In this document: piece by piece, positions 50,299 to 63,743 of the stretch
Layout of the letters: each line of letters starts with the position of its first letter
How positions within the stretch are numbered: position 1 is the stretch's first letter
NCBI GenBank assembly: GCA_026936335.1
Contig: JAPMXV010000016.1
Span: forward strand, 62,001 to 126,000
Reading direction: 5' to 3'
DNA from: Mantamonas sphyraenae
Lineage: Eukaryota > CRuMs > Mantamonadidae
DNA: 64,000 nucleotides
Notes under the pieces: model-generated
Told to the model about the DNA's origin: nothing
Databases searched by the model: none
Seen by the model: only the letters and a program-made list of their open reading frames with translations
Translations under genes and position numbers: made by a program

Positions 50299-50811
50299 AT
50301 GTCAACCTCTACACAACCCACAAAGGTGCTCTTTGTGTGCCTGGGCAACATTTGCCGCTCTCCCATGGCCGAGATGATCATGACGGCCAAGGTGCGCGCT
50401 GCGGGGCTGGAAGACGAGGTGGAAATCGACTCTGCCGGAACTGCCGGCTACCACGACGGGGAAACCGCAGATGAACGCTCCATTGCCACCTGCAAGGCCA
50501 AATTGGGCGACCAGTTTCCAAAGGACCTGCCTTTGATCTCCCGAAAGCTGCGCACAAGCGATTTCACAGACTTTGACTACGTCCTGGGCATGGACGACTC
50601 CAACATGGCCAACATCAAGCGTGTGACACCCAAGAACGCCACTGCACACATTGCCAAGCTGGTTTCCTTCTACGGAGATGGCGAGGATGCACCCGAGGAG
50701 ATTGACGACCCGTGGTACGGCGGCCAATCCGGCTTCAACGAAAACTACCGCGTCGTCGACATCTGCTGCACCAACCTCCTCGACGAAATCCAGCAAAATC
50801 GTTCTTCATGA
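50299..50811 (+). CDS. ACP1: Low-molecular-weight protein tyrosine phosphatase
   Basis: This cytosolic enzyme dephosphorylates phosphotyrosine through a Cys nucleophile. The single-exon 170-residue frame (family ~155-160) starts MSTSTQPTKVLFVCLGNICR and contains the N-terminal P-loop VCLGNICRSPMAE, matching CxGNxCRSP with catalytic Cys and Arg. Further family features are VEIDSAGTAGYHDGE, SRKLRTSDFTDFDYVLGMDD, and the general-acid region EEIDDPWYGGQSGF (DPWYG or DPYYG, with the Asp acid). All catalytic residues are present, so it should be active. It is head-to-head with the DDX54-like gene and tail-to-tail with the giant TIG gene, 36 bp away. Confidence 0.96.
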   Translation: MSTSTQPTKVLFVCLGNICRSPMAEMIMTAKVRAAGLEDEVEIDSAGTAGYHDGETADERSIATCKAKLGDQFPKDLPLISRKLRTSDFTDFDYVLGMDDSNMANIKRVTPKNATAHIAKLVSFYGDGEDAPEEIDDPWYGGQSGFNENYRVVDICCTNLLDEIQQNRSS

Positions 50812-50847
50812 GATGAAACGCACAGTCCCCAGTCCCTTTTTCGCTCC

Positions 50848-53800
50848 TCACTTTGTCACTGTGCCTGGAAGGGCAACCGGTTCCTCCTCTTCGTCGTCCT
50901 TCTCGTCTGCCTCCTTGCGCGCAGGACTCTTGCTTCCCTTGCTGGGGATTTCAATCATTTCCACCACGTCCACGCCTGCTTCCGTGTCGCTTACATCTGC
51001 GGTGTCGTGTTGCGAAACGACCACGACGGCCATCTCCTCCTTGCCAGCAGCCAGCAGCGCCTGCGGCTGCTTGGTGCGCTTCTTCTTGCGCCTGCGTCGC
51101 TCTTCCTTCTTCTCCTCCACAGCCGTCTCGGCCACGTCGACGTTGTGCGCCTTTTCCATGTTGCGAATGATCTGCATCTGCTGCTGCGCAGACGTGAGCG
51201 GGTTCTTTGCCTCGCGGCTAAACATGCGAAGGCGCGTGTGCTTGAATGACAGCAGCGACAACAGGTCCAGGAACCCTTGTTTGGCTTGTTCGTTGCTGTC
51301 GATCCACTTGAGTGACAACGCACGGACACGCTCACTGGCCAGCGACTCCATCGGATCCGTCGAGTACGGCTTGCGGCCTCCCAACTGAACTTCAAACTCA
51401 CGCAGCCGCTGGAAGTATTGCACGATGAAGCGCAGGTCTTCTTCGACCAGGGTGCGTCGCATGTGGTACATGAGTGCGTCAAAGCCATCGGCACTCAGGT
51501 ACGACTTTGCGTACACTCGGATGGCCTCCTTGACGTCGTCCAGACTTGCATCCTCTTCAAAATGCGTGTCCAGGTACGCCATTGTTTTTGCACTCGAGCC
51601 ACGGATGGCCTGCTGGATGTGTGTGAGGGACTGGTGCAGATCACGTGCCACAAACACAAGGGCCAGAAGCAACATCACCACGATCAGCCCCACAGTTACC
51701 ACAGCCATCATGTCCCGCGCCTGTTGGTTCGGGTACGCACTGCTCATGAACGAAATACCACTGAGCAGCAGCAGCAGGTTGAAGCTCAGGAACATGCTCT
51801 CCTGCAAATTCTGCAATCGCGTGGCAAACGGTTTGAACGTCAACTGGAACATCACGCTGATGATGAAGATGTACATGGAGCCCAGACCCTGCAGGAGAGG
51901 CGCCTGTGTGGCAAACAGCTTCACGAAAATGATGCTGATCTTGCGCAGCATGACAATGGGCTCGAACCAAAACAGGTCGGGGCGGTACTTGTCGTACACG
52001 GCACCAAACGTCATCTTGGTTTCCTCCTCGTGCAGGTGCTTGCGGTTGCGCCAGATAATCATCACATATGCCAGCGGGATGCCAATGACATACAGCAGGG
52101 TTGCCGCGGTGCCCCAGTACACCAGGTTCCAGTGGCGGTCGGTCCAGCAGTCGATTTCGCCAAACGCATCCAGGCTGTACAGGTTGGGGCCCAGTTTGGT
52201 GCAGTCAAACACTTCCAGGGCCTTGCTGGCCAGAACGATGTACATGAGCGAACACACACCCAGGAACGAGTTGAGGGTGACGCGGATGGTTTGCGACGTC
52301 ACGGGCCGTGCAGGCAGTAGGAAGACCATCACGCGGTCATAGATGGTGTCAGGCTGGGGCAAATCGTCCATGACATGGCGCGAGAATCGTCGGCCACGGC
52401 ACTCCTCCCAGTATGTGCGCAGCAGCGAGGCGCCGTGTTGCAGAAGCAGCAGGATGCCCAAGCCCCACAGCACAGCCAGAGGCAAGGCCATGGTCAGATA
52501 AAACTTGCTTTCGTAGCTCCAATCGGCCACGGTGCACTCGGGTGCGGTCACATCCAGGTTGAGATTGACCACAGAGAGCAGGGACAGGAACTGCAGCAGG
52601 AGATCGGGCCAAGGCAGACGGAAGTCGGCGTACATGGCCGCAATCTGCAGATGAGTCAGACTGATGGCCAACGAGCCACCCTTGGCTGTGCCAAACTTGC
52701 GCAAACCCATGAGGAAGAGGGCAAACACAACGCCGGCCACAATGACCATGGTCGAGGCTCCTTCGGGGCACTTCTCGCACAGCTTCTCCAGGCGGTAGTA
52801 GCCACGCGCACAGGCCGAGCACATGCGACCCGTGTAACCTGCAGCACAGCCGCTGATGGCGCCGACGGCAGAGCCACCAGGGCAGGACGCAGGGACGTCG
52901 CAGGCGAAAAAGACAAAAGACCCCGTGGCCGCAGACGACCAGTAGCCAGACTGGGCAATGGGTGCGTTCTCCTGGCCCGCGCACGAGGCTCCCACGGGAC
53001 AGGCAAGACACGGCGTACCGGGCTGGCCTGTCTGCGTGTAAAAGTTGGGTGCGCATCGGCAATCCTTGAGGGCCTTGGAATTGGCCAGGGAAATGGCGTT
53101 GGCCGGGCACTGCAGCGCCTCTGTGGCACCGGTGGGGCAGTATGTGTTTTCTGCGCAATCGTTGCACTCGCTCAGGCCTCCCTGCAGGGCGCGGAAGGTG
53201 CCTGCCGCGCAGGGTTGGCAAGGGACGGTGAACGCGGTGGAAAACGTGCCTGGCGCACAGCCCTCGTAGGTGAGGTCATTCACACCTGGCATGGCGTGGT
53301 AGGCCTGGCCGTTGAGAGTCAGTTCAAACTCCACGTTGCCTTCCAGATGTGCGGGGGCCACGCAGGACACGGTGGTGCTGTTGTGGAACTCGGCAGCCAC
53401 CTCGTTGGTGTCGAAGCGGCATCGCATGGTGTTGGTCATGTTGAGGAAGTACTGGCCACGCACAAAGACGCGGAAGTTGCCTGCAGCCCTGCCTGCGGCA
53501 GGCAGCAAGTCCTCCACAATGGGCTCACGGTACAAAAGCACAGACTTGGGCACGCCCGAAACGCCCACACCCAACGCGCTTGTCACATCCACACGCACCG
53601 GCGCGGGCAGCTGGGTCTCCACACCGGTCACTGTGAACGACGGGAACGCACATGACACCGTGGTGGCGGTTTCCTGGGCCAACGCGGTCGTCAGCACCTG
53701 CCCTGTGAGGGGCAGCGTAAACTGACACACATCGCCAGAATGCAGAGGCAGCAGCTGGGATCCCGAAAGCACCAGGCGTGTGTTGGTGTTCCCCTGCACG

Positions 53801-56800
53801 GCGGGGCCCATGGGCGGGACAATAGAGGAAATGCGGCGCTCGGTGACGTAGCTGATGATGGTGTTGGGCAAGGTGGCCTCGCCGGCTGCACTGCCACCAA
53901 GCTGTACATAGGGATCAAAGGCATACGTGACTGCGTTGACGGTGGGTGCCACAAAGCTGGCCGAGGTGGAAGAGTGGATGGTCAGAGGAGCCTCGACAGT
54001 GAGCACAGGCGTTTGGCCTGCACGCGCACGCAGCACCACACGCGACACACCCGTGTCCACAAACCCGGTACCCGTGATGTGCATGGGGGTGCCACCCTGC
54101 ACAATGGCACTCGTGGTATTGAACGAGGCCAGCTGGGGTGGATCAAAGACAATCGCGCTGGCGCCCGTGCTCTCCACAAACTGTTCGCCGTTGGCAGCCA
54201 CGCCCACTCGCACGCGGAACGGCCGTGCGCTGGTCATACTGGGGTTCCACGACGTCAGCGTGATGCGGTTGCTCTGCACGTCGTTGTTGTTCACGTTGAC
54301 CACTTGCACGTCGTTCGGGTTGCCCTCCACGGTGAAGCGCACACGATACGTTGCATCCTGGTTCTGCACAAACGAGCCCTCAATGACCACGGTCTGACCC
54401 GAGTACGCCACAGCCTGAGGCGACATGCCCGTCACTGCAATTTGCGGATAGATGCCAAACGCAGCCAAGCCAGCCACGTACTGGATGCCATTCAACGACA
54501 ACTGCAATGACATCTGCTGCACACCTTGCGTCACCGAAACGTTGAACGCACTCGTGGCGTTCAGCAAAGCCGTGGTTGGCGATTGCACCGTCATGGGCAG
54601 CAGCATGGGCACGACGTTGTTCAACGAGCCCACACCCAATTGTCCAGGGTAAACAGCCACCGCCGCGTTTGCAAACTGGCGCAGGTTTGTGCCTGTGATG
54701 GTTAGCACCGTGCCACCGCTGACGGGTCCCAGACGTGGCGACACCGCCGTCAGCGAAGGACGCGCGTACACAGTGAACGGCACACGAGACTGCGAGTACT
54801 GCTGGCCATTCAGGGTCAACGTCAGGTTGCCCTCGCCCACAAAGTCGGGCATGGGCAGCGTGCATATGGTGGTGCTTGAAGACACAAACTGGCACGGGGC
54901 AGACTCTATCTGCTGCTGGTTGGCGTCCTCTAAGCGCATCATGATCTCTTGTGAGTTGAACAGATCCACACCCGTCACCCGCACGTCGACGTTCGACGCT
55001 GGTGCCTGTGCCCCGGGGCCCTGCTTTTCCATAACTGCGTTCGGAAACGCCGCAACCACCACGGGTGGAACATACACCGTCAGCGGCAGTGAGCTTTCCA
55101 TGTCATACTGCTGTCCATTGAGAGCCAGCGAGAGCGGAAGGGACACCTGTTTGTTGCCACCGAGCACAGCCGGATTAATGGCAGGTGTCTGAAGCGTCAC
55201 TTGCGTGGCCGACACAAAGTTCACCTGTGCCCCTGACACCACGGCCAAGACGTTTGTCTTGGTGGGGTCCCACACGCGCACGGCAATCTGCTGCGTGTCC
55301 ACAAAGGGGGAGCCTTGTGCGACGAGAGTCACTTGGGTGTTGCCTGTGATTGGCGCATTCTTGGGCGCAATGTTAAACTTGTCGGACGAGGATGTCTCGT
55401 AGAAGCGGAAGGGCACCGTGCTGGTTGTGAACTGCGCATCCAGCCCGTTCAGAGACACACGCACGTCGACATCGTGCGGCAGCACGATGCCTTGATTCAC
55501 TGGCGGTGTGGTGCACACCACCATGCTTTGGCTCACAAACGTGGCGCTGACCTTGTTGTTCGACACAAAGATCTGCGAGCGAAACTCGGCCACAATCGAT
55601 GACACGTTGACAAAGTTCTGGCCGTACACAGTGACACGTGTGCCTCCACCCTTGGGTCCACTGCGCACGTCGGTGCTGATCACTGTGGGCGCCGTGTAGT
55701 ACAGGATTCGGGCCTGAGCCGAGCCCACAAACTGCACTCCGTTCGGTGCCACCTCCACCTGCATCATCTGCGGCAAACCCGCGTCGCTTCCGTGCACTGT
55801 GGGTGCTGTGAAGCGAATCTCCTTGTCGTTGACGCGTGTGGCTGTCGCCGTGCCGTTTGCACTGGCACTCGTCACACGGACGAGCATCTGGCTGCCCGTG
55901 TTGGGGAAGTTTTCGCCCAAAATCGTCACTGGCGTGCTGGCGTTGTACACGCCACTCTTGGGCGTCACCGACGTCACCGTGGGCGCCACGTAGTACGTGA
56001 TGCGCCGTCCGTTCGTGGTGAATGTCTGTCCGTCAAAGCTGACCTCCACAACACGCTGTTCTGCCGTAGTGCTCGTTGGCACCACGGCCTTGGCCGTCTT
56101 GTCGTCAATCACTTGCAGCGGCACAGTTGCGCCCGTCACTCCACCAAAGCGAGCCAGAGGCTGCACGCCCGTGTTGCCCGTCACAAAGTTGGTGCCTGCG
56201 ATGGTCAGTTCCAGACCACCCTCCAGCGGCGCAAATGTGGGTGTCAACACGTCGACCGACGGCGACGGGTAGTACGTTACTGCGAGCGACGAGTTGCCAT
56301 ACTCCTGGCCGTTGATGGACATGCGCACAGTCATTTGGGCCGGGAACGTAACCGCCGTGGCGGTGTCAAACGAGGGCGCACGACATTCCACAATGCGTCC
56401 GTACTCTCCGGGTTTGGGTGTGTGCGACACACAGTCCTGTCCGTTTGCGCTGGCCTTGTTGTCCGGCGCCTCGAAGCGCACCACGGGCGAGCTGGTCACA
56501 CTGGGCACGGTGTGGCTCATGTTGAAGCGCATCACGGTGCCACCCGTCTGCGGGGTCAGGTTGGGACTCACACTCAGCAGTTGCGGGTCTTCGTACGCGA
56601 TGTACTTGGGCGGATCCGATGTCGGGCCGTTGTACTGCTGACCATTGAGCGACAGGAACATGTCAAACTGACCCTGCGTGCCGCCGTTCTTCAGCGGCGC
56701 GGTATTGGGCGCCACAACCTGCACCACGTCCTGGTTCACATACGTCACAGGTTGCGTGTACACGTGCGAACCGTTGGTGAAGCGCACGGAAATGAACCCG

Positions 56801-59800
56801 GTGTTCTGAAACTCGGGGCTTCCTGGCTGCTTGGACACCACCACCGTGGTGCCACCCCGCGAAGGACCACTCGACGGAGCCAGTGTGTACTTGAACTGGT
56901 CGGCGGGTGGGTAAAAGCCAAACTGCACACTTGTGGGCGTGAGCTCCGTCGTTTCGCCGTTCTGGGCAAGGCGGCACTGCACGTTGTGAGGCAGCTGGAT
57001 GCCGTTGGTCATGGGTGGAGTGAGAAAGGTGATGTTGTTTGGACTGAGGACGTCGGCGGGCACGAGGGCCAGCGAGGCGACGTTGCTGCTGCACAGGACG
57101 CGCGAAAAGTTGGTGACGGTAAAGTTGGCGCCGTGGATGGTCACGCGTGTGTTGCCCAGCGAGGGCCCCACAGGAACGTCAATGCTGTACAGCGAAGGCG
57201 TGACGTATGTGAGCAACTGGAACGATGAGTTAAAGTCGTGAAACTGCTGGCCGTTGAACGACACGTCGATGCGCACATCGGCGCTCCTCGCGTTGCCGAT
57301 GTACAACTCGGGCTTGTTTTCGACGCGGAACTGGTTGTTCTGCTGAACAATGGGCACGGGTTGGCTGACAAAGCCCGTGGAGGGTACGGTGAAGCGTGCA
57401 AACATGCTGGGTGTGGCTGTGGCGAGGCCCACGAGGACAATGGTGCCGCCCTGCTTCTGATTGATCGACGACGGCTCGGTGTGCTGGAACGACGGCTCGA
57501 GGAACACGTCTATGGGTTGTCCGTTGGAGCCAGTCTGCCAGCCGTTTGTACTGACAAAGACTTGCACCGCCACAGATTGACCGTGGTTCAGAGGCAACTG
57601 CAGGGCAGGAAAGATGAACGACGCCGTCTTGTCGTCGACACGATGCACCGTGCCGTTGCTCTCGTACATGTACACGGTTTGGCCCAGGAAGCCCGGAGAG
57701 GGCGGGGCGTGCACTTTGATGGAGAAGCCGCCGCCGATCGAAGGCACGTAGAAAAGGTCGTTGCCCTTCACGGTGACGTTGGTGCCACCAGAGACAGGCA
57801 CATGCCTGGGGGACGCGGTGACAAACTGATCGAGCTGAGGGTCGGCCAGATTGAGCACACCCTGAGCAGAGGACACAAAATAGCCGCCGTTGGTGGTGAT
57901 CTTGAGCTGCACATTGTTTGCGTTGAGCGGGAACGGAGGTGTCTGGAACACCATGGATGTGTTTGTGATACTCGTTACAGCCAGCAACTGCGGCTGGTTG
58001 TCGATTTGCACACGTGTGTTGGCGGCGTCGTTGAGGAAGTGAGCACCGTGGATGGTCACCGTGCGCGAGACGCCCTTTTGAATGGCAGGCGGATCCAGAA
58101 AGGTGACGATGGGAGTGCTGACACGCGGAAACAGCACAACGTTGTCCGGCGCATAGTTGCGCGAATTGAGCATCACCTGAACGGTTTGAGTGCGTGCGCC
58201 GACAATGGGTGCAAATCCACAGTGCGCAGTTGTGGTGTCTACCACAGTCAAGGCATGCTGGACACCGTCCACGAGACAGCTGTGCGGTCCGTCGACCGCG
58301 TTGAAGTTGCTACCTCGGATGGTCAGCGAACCTCCCTGCGCAAAGGGCTGGTTGACAGGCGAGAAGCCTGCTGAGGAGACGCTGTAGCGGAACTGTCTGC
58401 GCTGCGGCGCCGGTGCGGTCCACTCAAGACCGTTGTTGAGGGACACACGCAGGGTGGCGTTGAGGACGTCGTGTACGGCGGGCACCTGCACGGAGTAGGA
58501 TCCCGGCATGCTGAGGATGGCCTGAGCCTGGAGCAGTACGGTGGTGCCATTGTTCAATGCGTACTCGACCAGGGTTGTGTTGGACACGAGATTGTCCGGG
58601 CCCAGGGTAACGACGGTCTCGTTGGCCGTGGTGATGGGCATGTTGCGCGGGGATACCTGTGTCAGCTGCTGGGGGTCGTGCAGCTTCAGTGTGGCCGATG
58701 AGGCGCTGAAAGACAGGCCGCCGTTGAGCGACACATCTACCTGTGCGGTGTGAAAGGTGTGGGGCGGATTGGGAAGGCCCAGACCGATATTCGGGGTGGT
58801 GATGCGCACTGCTCCTGCGCCAGCAACCCACACGCCAGGCACCACACCAAGGCCGTGCAAACGAACCTTGAGCAACCCCTGGGCGTGTGCTTGTTGCATG
58901 GCCGAGGCGTCGATGCCTGCGACTTGCACATCCAGTGAAACGCCGCCCTGTGAAGAGACAATCGTTGGGTTGAGGGCCACGACGTCGAGCGAGGTGACCA
59001 GGTACTCCAAACCAGTGGCCTCGTACTGTTGGCCATTGGGAGCAAAGGTGACGTTGACGAGGGTGCCCGTCCCTGCGGTGAGCTGGCCCACAGGCGACAG
59101 GCACGTGACGTTCAGCGGAGATTGCTGGGACACATAGTACGCAGGCACCACCTGGTTGCCAAACCGGCACGTGCTCGACCCGTTGAGGTTCACCAGCTCG
59201 TATGTGCCCAGGGTAAACGTGACGGGCGTGGGAACGTTGGTATCGCCCGTGGCGGCACCCACACTCGTGGCCACCACGGACGGGTAGTACACAAACTGTA
59301 GCTCGGGGAATGCCAACTTGACAAAGTCGATGCCGTTGTTCATGGAGAGCAGCATCTCCTGTTGGCCGATGATGGTCTGACCCTCAAACGCAGGTGTCTG
59401 CAGCTCCATGGTGGTGGCGCTGGTGATGTTCACCGACACATAGGAGTACTGTGAAGAGGTGTTGAAGCCCACGACGGCCTGGAAGCGCGGGTGGTCAAAG
59501 CCGGCGCCGACAAATTGGACCTTGGTGGCACCTGCAAATGGCCCAGACATGGGCGTACGCGAGGCAATGCTGATGTTGGAGATCACGAGATCGCCGGCAG
59601 AGTGCCAATGCACGTTGTTGAAACTGTACCAAATGTTCATCACGTGGGGAACCTGTTGCATGGGGATGCCGCCGCCGCAAAGCAGCGATTTGTCCGTGGA
59701 CTGCAGGGCGGCGAGGCCCACCAGGTAGGTGGGGTTTGTAAAGGTGGCGCCAATGCGGCAGCGTCCGACGTTGGGTGCGCGCGTGGGAACGGTATCGGCA

Positions 59801-62796
59801 AATGTCAGATTGGGTGCCTTGATGTTCTGCTTGGTAATGGCAACTGTGGGCAGCAGACTCTGCAGGGTGGGACTCTTGTACACTTCGAGGGTCTGTGTGG
59901 ACGACGTTTGCCCTCCGTCCAGGGTGAGATGGACCGTAAAAGCGACTTCAGGCTTGTGGGAGGGCAACAGCACGTCGATGGGGTTCACGTAGAACACAAG
60001 GCGGGTGTTGTTGGATTGGCTGGCCATCAACGAAGCGGTGCTCGAGGCGTAAGTGTAGCCCGAAGCAGAGGTGTTGACATGCATGGCAATGTCGCTGGGC
60101 GAGTGCACGGGGAACCCCACACCAAAGATGGTGAGGACAAAGGAGGTGTTTGCGGGCACCAAGTCGGGGCTGATGGACGTCACGGTGGCGTTGAAGCGCT
60201 CCAGTTCTGTGTTGTTGACCAGTGTGTACGTGGCACCGCCATTGAGCGACACAAGCACTTCGTAAATGCCGATCTGATCGGGCGACTGGACGCTGGGCAA
60301 GGTGCATGTGGCGCTGAGGCCGTTTGCGGCAATGACCATGGGCACAAACATGGGCGAACCCTGTGCCTGTTGGCCTTGTCCCAGTTTGCCAAACTCGCAA
60401 AAGGGAGAGACGAGGTTGCTGCGCGTAAAGCCGTTGGGGTTGGCAAAGGTCACGACTCCGCCCGCGTCGCCGATCTGCATGGGACTGACCGTGGTGTGCA
60501 CTTTGAGCGAGGCCGCGCTGTACACAGTGTAAGTGACGTCATTGGTTTGCGACCAGGTGGCAGCTTCGTCAATGGACACGCGCAGCAGCTGAGTGCGGCT
60601 AACAACGCCGGAGAATAGATGCGGCGTCAGCACAGGCTGCGACACGTTGTACACATCCAAGCCGTTCTCGCCGTGCGAATAGTTGCCTCGCACCTGCGTA
60701 AACACCGATGCGTTGTCCTGCGCCACAAACAGCAGGTCAATCTTGGTCGGCGGGCTGACGGGACCGATGCCCCGCACGGCAACCTGGAACAGCGGCCCTG
60801 TGGGTCCCTCGTCCACAAAGGTGTCCGGCCCAATGTCTCTGAGCATGAGCTGCGCGACCGTGGTGTTGTGGACGTAAATGGAGCTGTTGATGCGATGTGC
60901 GGTCGGCGTGTCGTCCACAAACACGTCGACGTAGCCGACGTCCACATAGTCGATGGAGGGCATGGGACAGGTGGCTTGTGTACCAATGGGCTGCGTGGTA
61001 CACAGGGTGGCGCCTGTGGGCGAGCCTGGAGCACGCGGGCTAAGTGTGATGGAGAAATTGGAGCCGGGTGTGCGCGGTACCTGCATGTCGACAGTTAGGG
61101 AGGCAGGCTGGTCCTGCATGTTGATCAGCATTGGTGCAATCGTCTTGATCTGCTGGTACACAAAGGGACAGCTGCTGCTGTTGGTTTGGTTGTTGTAGGT
61201 GCCCGTGGGGCAAGGCAGACAGTCGGGCGCAAAGTGTTTCGTGTCGTTCTGGTACGTGTCGACGGCGCACGCCATACAGTAGGTGCCGTTGAACACCTCA
61301 CCCGGACCACACGAGGAGATACGTGCCACGTAACCCGGCGATCCAGGTCCCATCAGCTGCTGGCTGTCTGGTGCGCTGTACAGGAGACCCAGGCTTGCAC
61401 TTGCGGTCAATCCCTGGCCCAGATGATCGTTGGGCTGGCCATCGATGGTTGCCAGCTTGCCCCAGGCGTCAGTGCCGCCTTTGTTGCGACCCCAGATCTC
61501 CACGCGTCCCGCGTTGCCATTGATCGCCTCACTGCTGGCAGCAATGATATCGCCCACCACGGCGACGTTCTTGCCCAGGCCAAGGGGGCCCACGGCGCCG
61601 CTGGTACCTGCCCTCATTCCCACGTATCCAAAGTTGTTGGCGCCTCCCAGGGAGCGTTGGAACAAGTAAATGGCGCCGACAGTGGCGCCAGCGACGTGAC
61701 CCGGGGCACCGACCACCAGCATGTCTGCGTCGTATGCCACGTCGTAACCGAACTGTTCGCCGGTGGCCTTGTTGGGGCTGTACAGGTGCTTGTTGAAGTT
61801 GATTGCGCCTGGGTTGTTGTACAAATGCACACGGCCCTCGTCGTTGTTGAAGCCGGGGGCGCCGAGGATGATGACGCCGGCGTCGTAGAACACCGACGTG
61901 CCAATCTTCTCGGTGGCGTTGGTGGGTCCAACCGAGTTGACCGAAATGACTCCTGCTGTGTCATAGTTGTTTCCGCTGTTGTACAGGGTGCAAGGGGTGG
62001 CTTGGTTGCCGGCTGGAGCGCAAACGAGAAACAGGGTGGCGCCAGAGCCCTGCTGAGCCATGCAACCAGCACCGACCTTGTCACCAGTTGTGCCCACGGG
62101 ATTTGTTTGAGACATTTGTACGCCCCAATTGTTGGTTCCGCCTTGGTTGCGATTGAGAACACTGAAGCCGCCCCTGTTGGTGTTGATGTTTGGGGTGCCA
62201 AAGAAGGCTCTGGAGCCCTGGATGGACAAGCAGCCCTCGATAGTCCAGCTCGAGACAGTGGCCATTGGGTATTCGGAAAGCACTGAACTGCCACCCGGCA
62301 GTTCGTACATGTATCCTCTGTGCGACGAGAACGGGACGAACGAGCGCTTGTGTCAGAAAGTGGATATTTGCCTTCCTGGGAAACGCGGCCAAAATTTGTG
62401 TGTGCAACAGTGACCGCAAGCTAGAAAGTAGACTGGGGTGGTGCCGAGACGAAGCGACGGCCATAGGGAGCGCGATTTGGGATCGTTGTGGCGAAATGGG
62501 ACCGCTAGGGAGACGAGGCGCGCCCACGGGACGTTTCTGTGACAAAAACGCTTGACGAGGAAAACGCTGGGGACCAAACGAAGCACAACAAGACGGAGCA
62601 CGTACGATCCAGAAGGGGTTTGTACAATGAGGGCATTGCCCTGCGCTTGAATGCTGAAGCCAAAGTTGTTGACGGCCGTCTGCGCCTGGAATAGCTGTTG
62701 GGCCTCGACCAAAGGGGCCAGGTGGACCACCAGGAGCACGAGGACGACAAGCAAATGCGAAAAAGGGTGTGCTCGTGTGTGTTGTTTGTTACTCAT
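50848..62796 (-). CDS. Giant IPT/TIG-repeat multi-pass surface receptor
   Basis: Exon 1 (62606-62796) codes a signal peptide (HLLVVLVLLVVHLAPLVEA). After a 288 bp intron, exon 2 (50848-62317, 11,470 bp uninterrupted) codes the rest, 3,886 residues in all; the join reads TPSGSGYMYELPGG. In order: FG-GAP/propeller-like N-terminus to ~residue 400 (for example GYDVAYDADMLVVGAPGHVA); a Cys-rich GCC2/GCC3-like module (CMACAVDTYQNDTKHFAPDC); about 24 IPT/TIG Ig-like repeats at ~670-3060 (for example RPSLTAVSPRLGPVSGGTVL, APTVTSVTPKSGVYNASTPV), many N-glycosylation sites and a recurrent SLNGQQY/SLNGVQF strand; a second Cys-rich region (~3080-3240, CAAGTFRALQGGLSECNDC); about eight membrane helices (~3250-3625) including RPDLFWFEPIVMLRKISIIF; and a ~260-residue charged cytosolic tail. 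Adhesion or sensing at the cell surface is inferred; similar architectures occur in several protist lineages. The ligand is unknown. Confidence 0.9.
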
Positions 62797-62830
62797 GATG
62801 CCAGATTGGCAGTGGTTGTGTTGCACCTCG

Positions 62831-63439
62831 CTATGTCGATGTGTTGCGGGTTTGGCCCAGCAGGGGCAGGCTTGTGTGCCACATGCTCAGACGGTTGAGC
62901 ATGATGAGCAAACGCGTGCTGGCTAAGGTGGTGTCCACACAGACGCCTTCACCCTGGCTGTGCATGCGGTCAAACAACAACGCCGTGTCCAGGTGCAGCA
63001 AGTCCGGATCGAGCCACACGTACTTTTCCTCCACGGTCTCTTCCCGACCGCACAGCAACACGGCGTCGCTTGCAAGTGTACTCCCTCGCAGGAGCAAGGC
63101 ATGCGTGAGGTCTTCCAATTCCCCCTCCACGGCGTCTACCAGTCCCTTGGATTTGCCCTTTATCCTCAACGCGCGCGTCACAATCCCTGTCATGGCCTGT
63201 GTCAGTGCTCCGCGTGTGCAGAATAGGTGCAAAGATTTTCCCGTGTGTGTGTACCTCTCTGTTGAGCCTGTGCAACCAAATCACGCTCACAAGCCACCCA
63301 GCAGCCACGGCCACCAAGGTTGTTTTGAAGATCGGGCGCCGCACGGACGCGTACAACGCCGTCGTCGTCCTTTTGCCGTGTCTTGGCAAAGCGCACAAGC
63401 ATGCTGGTGGGTAGATTAGCCTGGCTGACCTGACACCTG
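62831..63439 (-). CDS. Unresolved gene with one membrane helix, 5' end uncertain
   Basis: The last exon (62831-63196, minus strand) encodes ~121 residues starting AMTGIVTRALRIKGKSKGLV and ending LPLLGQTRNTST. It joins in phase, across a 58 bp GT-AG intron (63197-63254), to an upstream exon that reads RRPIFKTTLVAVAAGWLVSV and IWLHRLNRE, a likely membrane helix. The start codon is not clear: in this frame no ATG precedes the helix before about 63439, where an AG acceptor (GCGCAG) suggests another upstream exon. I recognise no family. The final exon has a mixed helical pattern with TVEEKYVWLDPDLLHLDTAL. The stop is only 34 bp from the start codon of the giant receptor, in the same direction. Confidence 0.5.
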
Positions 63440-63743
63440 CGCATGGGCAGTGCCAGGAGACGGCCAAGTTCGATCGTCGCACTATTCGCTCGTGTGTGTG
63501 TTGAGACCACGCTCATGGGTGCCAAGTGACACAAATGGCCTTTTTGTGTGTGTGTGTGTGTGTGTTTATGCGGGTGTTACTGTGTGCTGTCTGCTGAGGA
63601 CTTGGAAGAGTCCAGGGAAGCAGGTGCGGTTCGTTTGGTGCTTCCAGCGTTGGATGTCCTGCAGCGGGAATGTGCACTGCATTGGAATGTGGTCTATGAA
63701 AGAGGGTATGCATGGGTACAATACATCCACTCTTCTTCTTCTT

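Noticed and set aside
55792-57228. Several long plus-strand frames across the TIG region
   Set aside because: They are antisense to the 11.5 kb TIG exon, whose repeats are clearly in frame on the minus strand.
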